Assembly: GCA_035048495.1 (NCBI GenBank)
Contig: CM068546.1
Coordinates: forward strand, 16,870,435 to 16,934,434
Direction: 5' to 3'
Origin: Euptelea pleiosperma
Lineage: Eukaryota > Streptophyta > Magnoliopsida > Ranunculales > Eupteleaceae
DNA length: 64,000 bases
Of this stretch, positions 62,125 to 64,000 are shown piece after piece (the stretch's first letter is position 1; every line of letters begins with the position of its first letter). The notes below the pieces were generated by a model. It saw only the letters and a program-made list of their open reading frames with translations. It made no database searches and was not told the DNA's origin. The position numbers and the translations under genes are program-made.

Positions 62125-62183
62125 GAAACAATTATAATGGAAGAATTCGAGTCTAATTACGAGGTCCGGTTGCGAAAAAGTCA

Positions 62184-63816
62184 CAAGTTGTAGGCTTCGG
62201 AATGTAACACACAAACTGAGTCCAATTTGAGACGTTCACGCACGGATGGAGCTAACTTGTTTCGACTGTCCCAAATCTTGTTCCAACACTTCAAATGTGT
62301 TGAAACAATAGTAATGGAAGAATTCGAGTCTAATTACGTGGTTCGGTTGCGAAAAAGTCACAAGTTATAGGCTTCGGAATGTAACATACAAACTGAGTCC
62401 AATTTGAGACGTTGACGCACGGATGGAGCTAACTTGTTTCGACAGTGATAAATCTTGTTCCAACACTTCAAATGTGTTGAAACAATTGTAATGGAAGAAT
62501 TCGAGTCTAATTACGAGGTCCAGTTGCGAAAAAGTCACAAGTTATAGGCTTCGGAATGTAGCACACAAACTGAGTCCAATATGAGACGTTGACGCACGGT
62601 TGGAGCTAACTTGTTTCGACTGTCCCGAATCTTGTTCCAACACTTCAATTGTGCTGTAACAATAGTAATGGAAGAATTCGAGTCTAATTACGAGGTCCGG
62701 TTGCGAAAAAGTCACAAGTTATAGGCTTCAGAATGTAACACACAAACTAAGTCCAATTTGAGACGTTGACGCACGGATGGAGCTAACTTGTTTTGACTAT
62801 CACGAATCTTGTTTCAACACTTCAAATGTGTTGCAACAATAGTAATGGAAGAGTTTGAGTCCAATTACGAGGTCCGGTTGCGAAAAAGTCACAAGTTATA
62901 GGGTTCGGAATGTAACACACAAACTGAGTCCAATTTGAGACGTTGACGCACGGATGGAGCTAACTTGTTTCGACTGTCCCGAATCTTGTTCCAACACTTC
63001 AATTGTGCTGTAACAATAGTAATGGAAGAATTCGAGTCTAATTACGAGGTCCGGTTGCGAAAAAGTCACAAGTTATAGGCTTCAGAATGTAACACACAAA
63101 CTAAGTCCAATTTGAGACGTTGACGCACGGATGGAGCTAACTTGTTTTGACTATCACGAATCTTGTTTCAACACTTCAAATGTGTTGCAACAATAGTAAT
63201 GGAAGAGTTTGAGTCCAATTACGAGGTCCGGTTGCGAAAAAGTCACAAGTTATAGGGTTCGGAATGTCACACACAAACTGAGTCCAATTTGAGACGTTGA
63301 CGCACGGATGGAGCTAACTTATTTCGACAGTCATAAATCTTGTTCAAACACTTCAAATGTGTTGAAACAATTGTAATGGAAGAATTCGAGTCTAATTACG
63401 AGGTCCGGTTGCGAAAAAGTCACAAGTTATAGGCTTCGGAATGTAACCCACAAACTGAGACCAATTTGAGACGTTCACGCACGGATGGAGCTAACTTGTT
63501 TCGACTGTCCCGAATCTTGTTCCAACACTTCAAATATGTTGAAACAATAGTAATGGAAGAATTCGAGTCTAATTACGAGGTTCGGTTGCGAAAAAGTCAC
63601 AAGTTATAGGCTTCGGAATGTAACATACAAACTGAGTCCAATTTGAGACGTTGACGCACGGATGGAGCTAACTTGTTTCGACAGTGATAAATCTTGTTCC
63701 AACACTTCAATTGTGTTGAAACAATTGTAATGAAAGAATTCGAGTCTAATTACGAGGTCCGGTTGCGAAAAAGTCACAAGTTATAGGCTTCGGAATGTAA
63801 CACACAAACTGAGTCT
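62184..63816 (+). repeat. 30-monomer spacing, copy 2
   Basis: Second copy of 56,875-58,507. It ends at 63,816, after which the final monomers follow the GAGTCTAATT, GGAGCAAAC, TACAAGG pattern of the type E to type A series. A private change is CACGGTTGG at 62,597. Confidence 0.87.
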
Positions 63817-64000
63817 AATTTGAGACGTTTACGCACGGATGGAGCAAACTTGTTTCGACTGTCCCGAATCTTGTTCCAACACTTCAAATGTGTTGAAACA
63901 ATAGTAATGGAAGAATTCGAGTCTAATTACAAGGTTCGGTTGCGAAAAAGTCACAAGTTATAGGCTTCGGAATGTAACACACAAACTGAGTCCAATTTGA

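Larger units (their letters stand above)
1..64000 (+). repeat. Satellite DNA array, 177-bp monomer, 360 full copies
   Basis: The same 177-bp unit repeats without interruption over the entire window, always in the same orientation. With CACGGA as phase 1, successive starts are 151, 328, 505, 682, 859, 1036, 1213, 1390 and so on to 63834, giving 360 complete monomers plus partial ones at 1-150 and 63834-64000. A counted monomer (328-504) is 40% GC. No transposon, inverted monomer, simple-sequence tract or unique DNA was seen anywhere, so every stretch between the block features listed here is also ordinary satellite. The unit length matches a nucleosome repeat and the size class of many plant and animal centromeric satellites. 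Assignment to a centromere is inference; the repeat itself is directly visible. I do not recognise the family by name. Confidence 0.98.

Noticed and set aside
1..64000. CRISPR array.
   Set aside because: The unit is 177 bp with no split into a short constant repeat and unique spacers. The variable part consists of a few recurring types rather than unique sequences.
1..64000. Named satellite family such as Arabidopsis 180-bp, grass 155-bp or primate alpha satellite.
   Set aside because: Length is in the range but the sequence does not resemble the ones I know. A repeat-database search with the consensus would decide.
1..64000. Transposable element or 5S rDNA derived array.
   Set aside because: There are no terminal repeats, no target-site duplications, no polymerase III internal control boxes and no coding remnants in the monomer.
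1..64000. Assembly artefact explaining the long near-identical copies.
   Set aside because: It cannot be excluded from sequence alone, but each copy has its own private substitutions and different flanks, which a simple assembler duplication would not create. Read-depth analysis would settle it.

Overview
The whole window is a single satellite DNA array. From the first base to the last it consists of head-to-tail copies of one monomer family with a 177-bp unit, all in the same orientation. I found no gene, RNA gene, transposon, inverted segment or non-satellite spacer. Taking CACGGA as the phase marker, the first marker is at 151 and the last at 63834. The 63,683 bp between them hold 360 complete monomers, with a partial monomer at each end. 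The total is 37 bp short of 360 x 177. This is fully explained by 38 monomers sharing one identical 1-bp deletion, one further 1-bp deletion (about 9704) and two 1-bp insertions (about 8584 and 44013).

Organism: a nucleosome-sized (177 bp), about 40% GC, megabase-style tandem array with higher-order structure is typical of a eukaryotic centromeric or pericentromeric satellite. A flowering plant is my best guess, but I do not recognise the monomer and cannot name a species. An animal source is not excluded.

Layout: the monomers fall into about seven recurring sequence types that differ mainly in phase positions 20-105, while phase 105-177 is nearly constant. The types are arranged in long ordered blocks that have been copied as units. 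Left part (1-16.5 kb): a block of about 5.5 kb is repeated 6,723 bp away (38 monomers), then part of it again at 12.2-14.6 kb, and a junction piece is copied at +9,023 bp (51 monomers). Middle (14.8-41.8 kb): a 5.5-kb block is repeated at +10,080 bp, a block of about 8 kb at +12,556 bp, a 33-monomer unit (5,835 bp) occurs two full times plus a partial third, and a 7-monomer unit (1,238 bp) occurs three times in direct tandem at 28,834-32,547. Right part (41.8-64 kb): 8-, 10-, 13-, 16-, 30- and 40-monomer spacings interleave, with a different mix of monomer types. Sequence typical of the left end reappears at 48.8-49.7 kb.

The copies differ by only a few bases per 5 kb by eye, so the array was built by recent, repeated segmental duplication or unequal exchange of multi-monomer blocks. 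Each monomer also carries a 12-bp-arm dyad (hairpin-capable) whose two arms sometimes change together. No protein-coding system is present. The open frames that can be read are by-products of the repeat length being a multiple of three.
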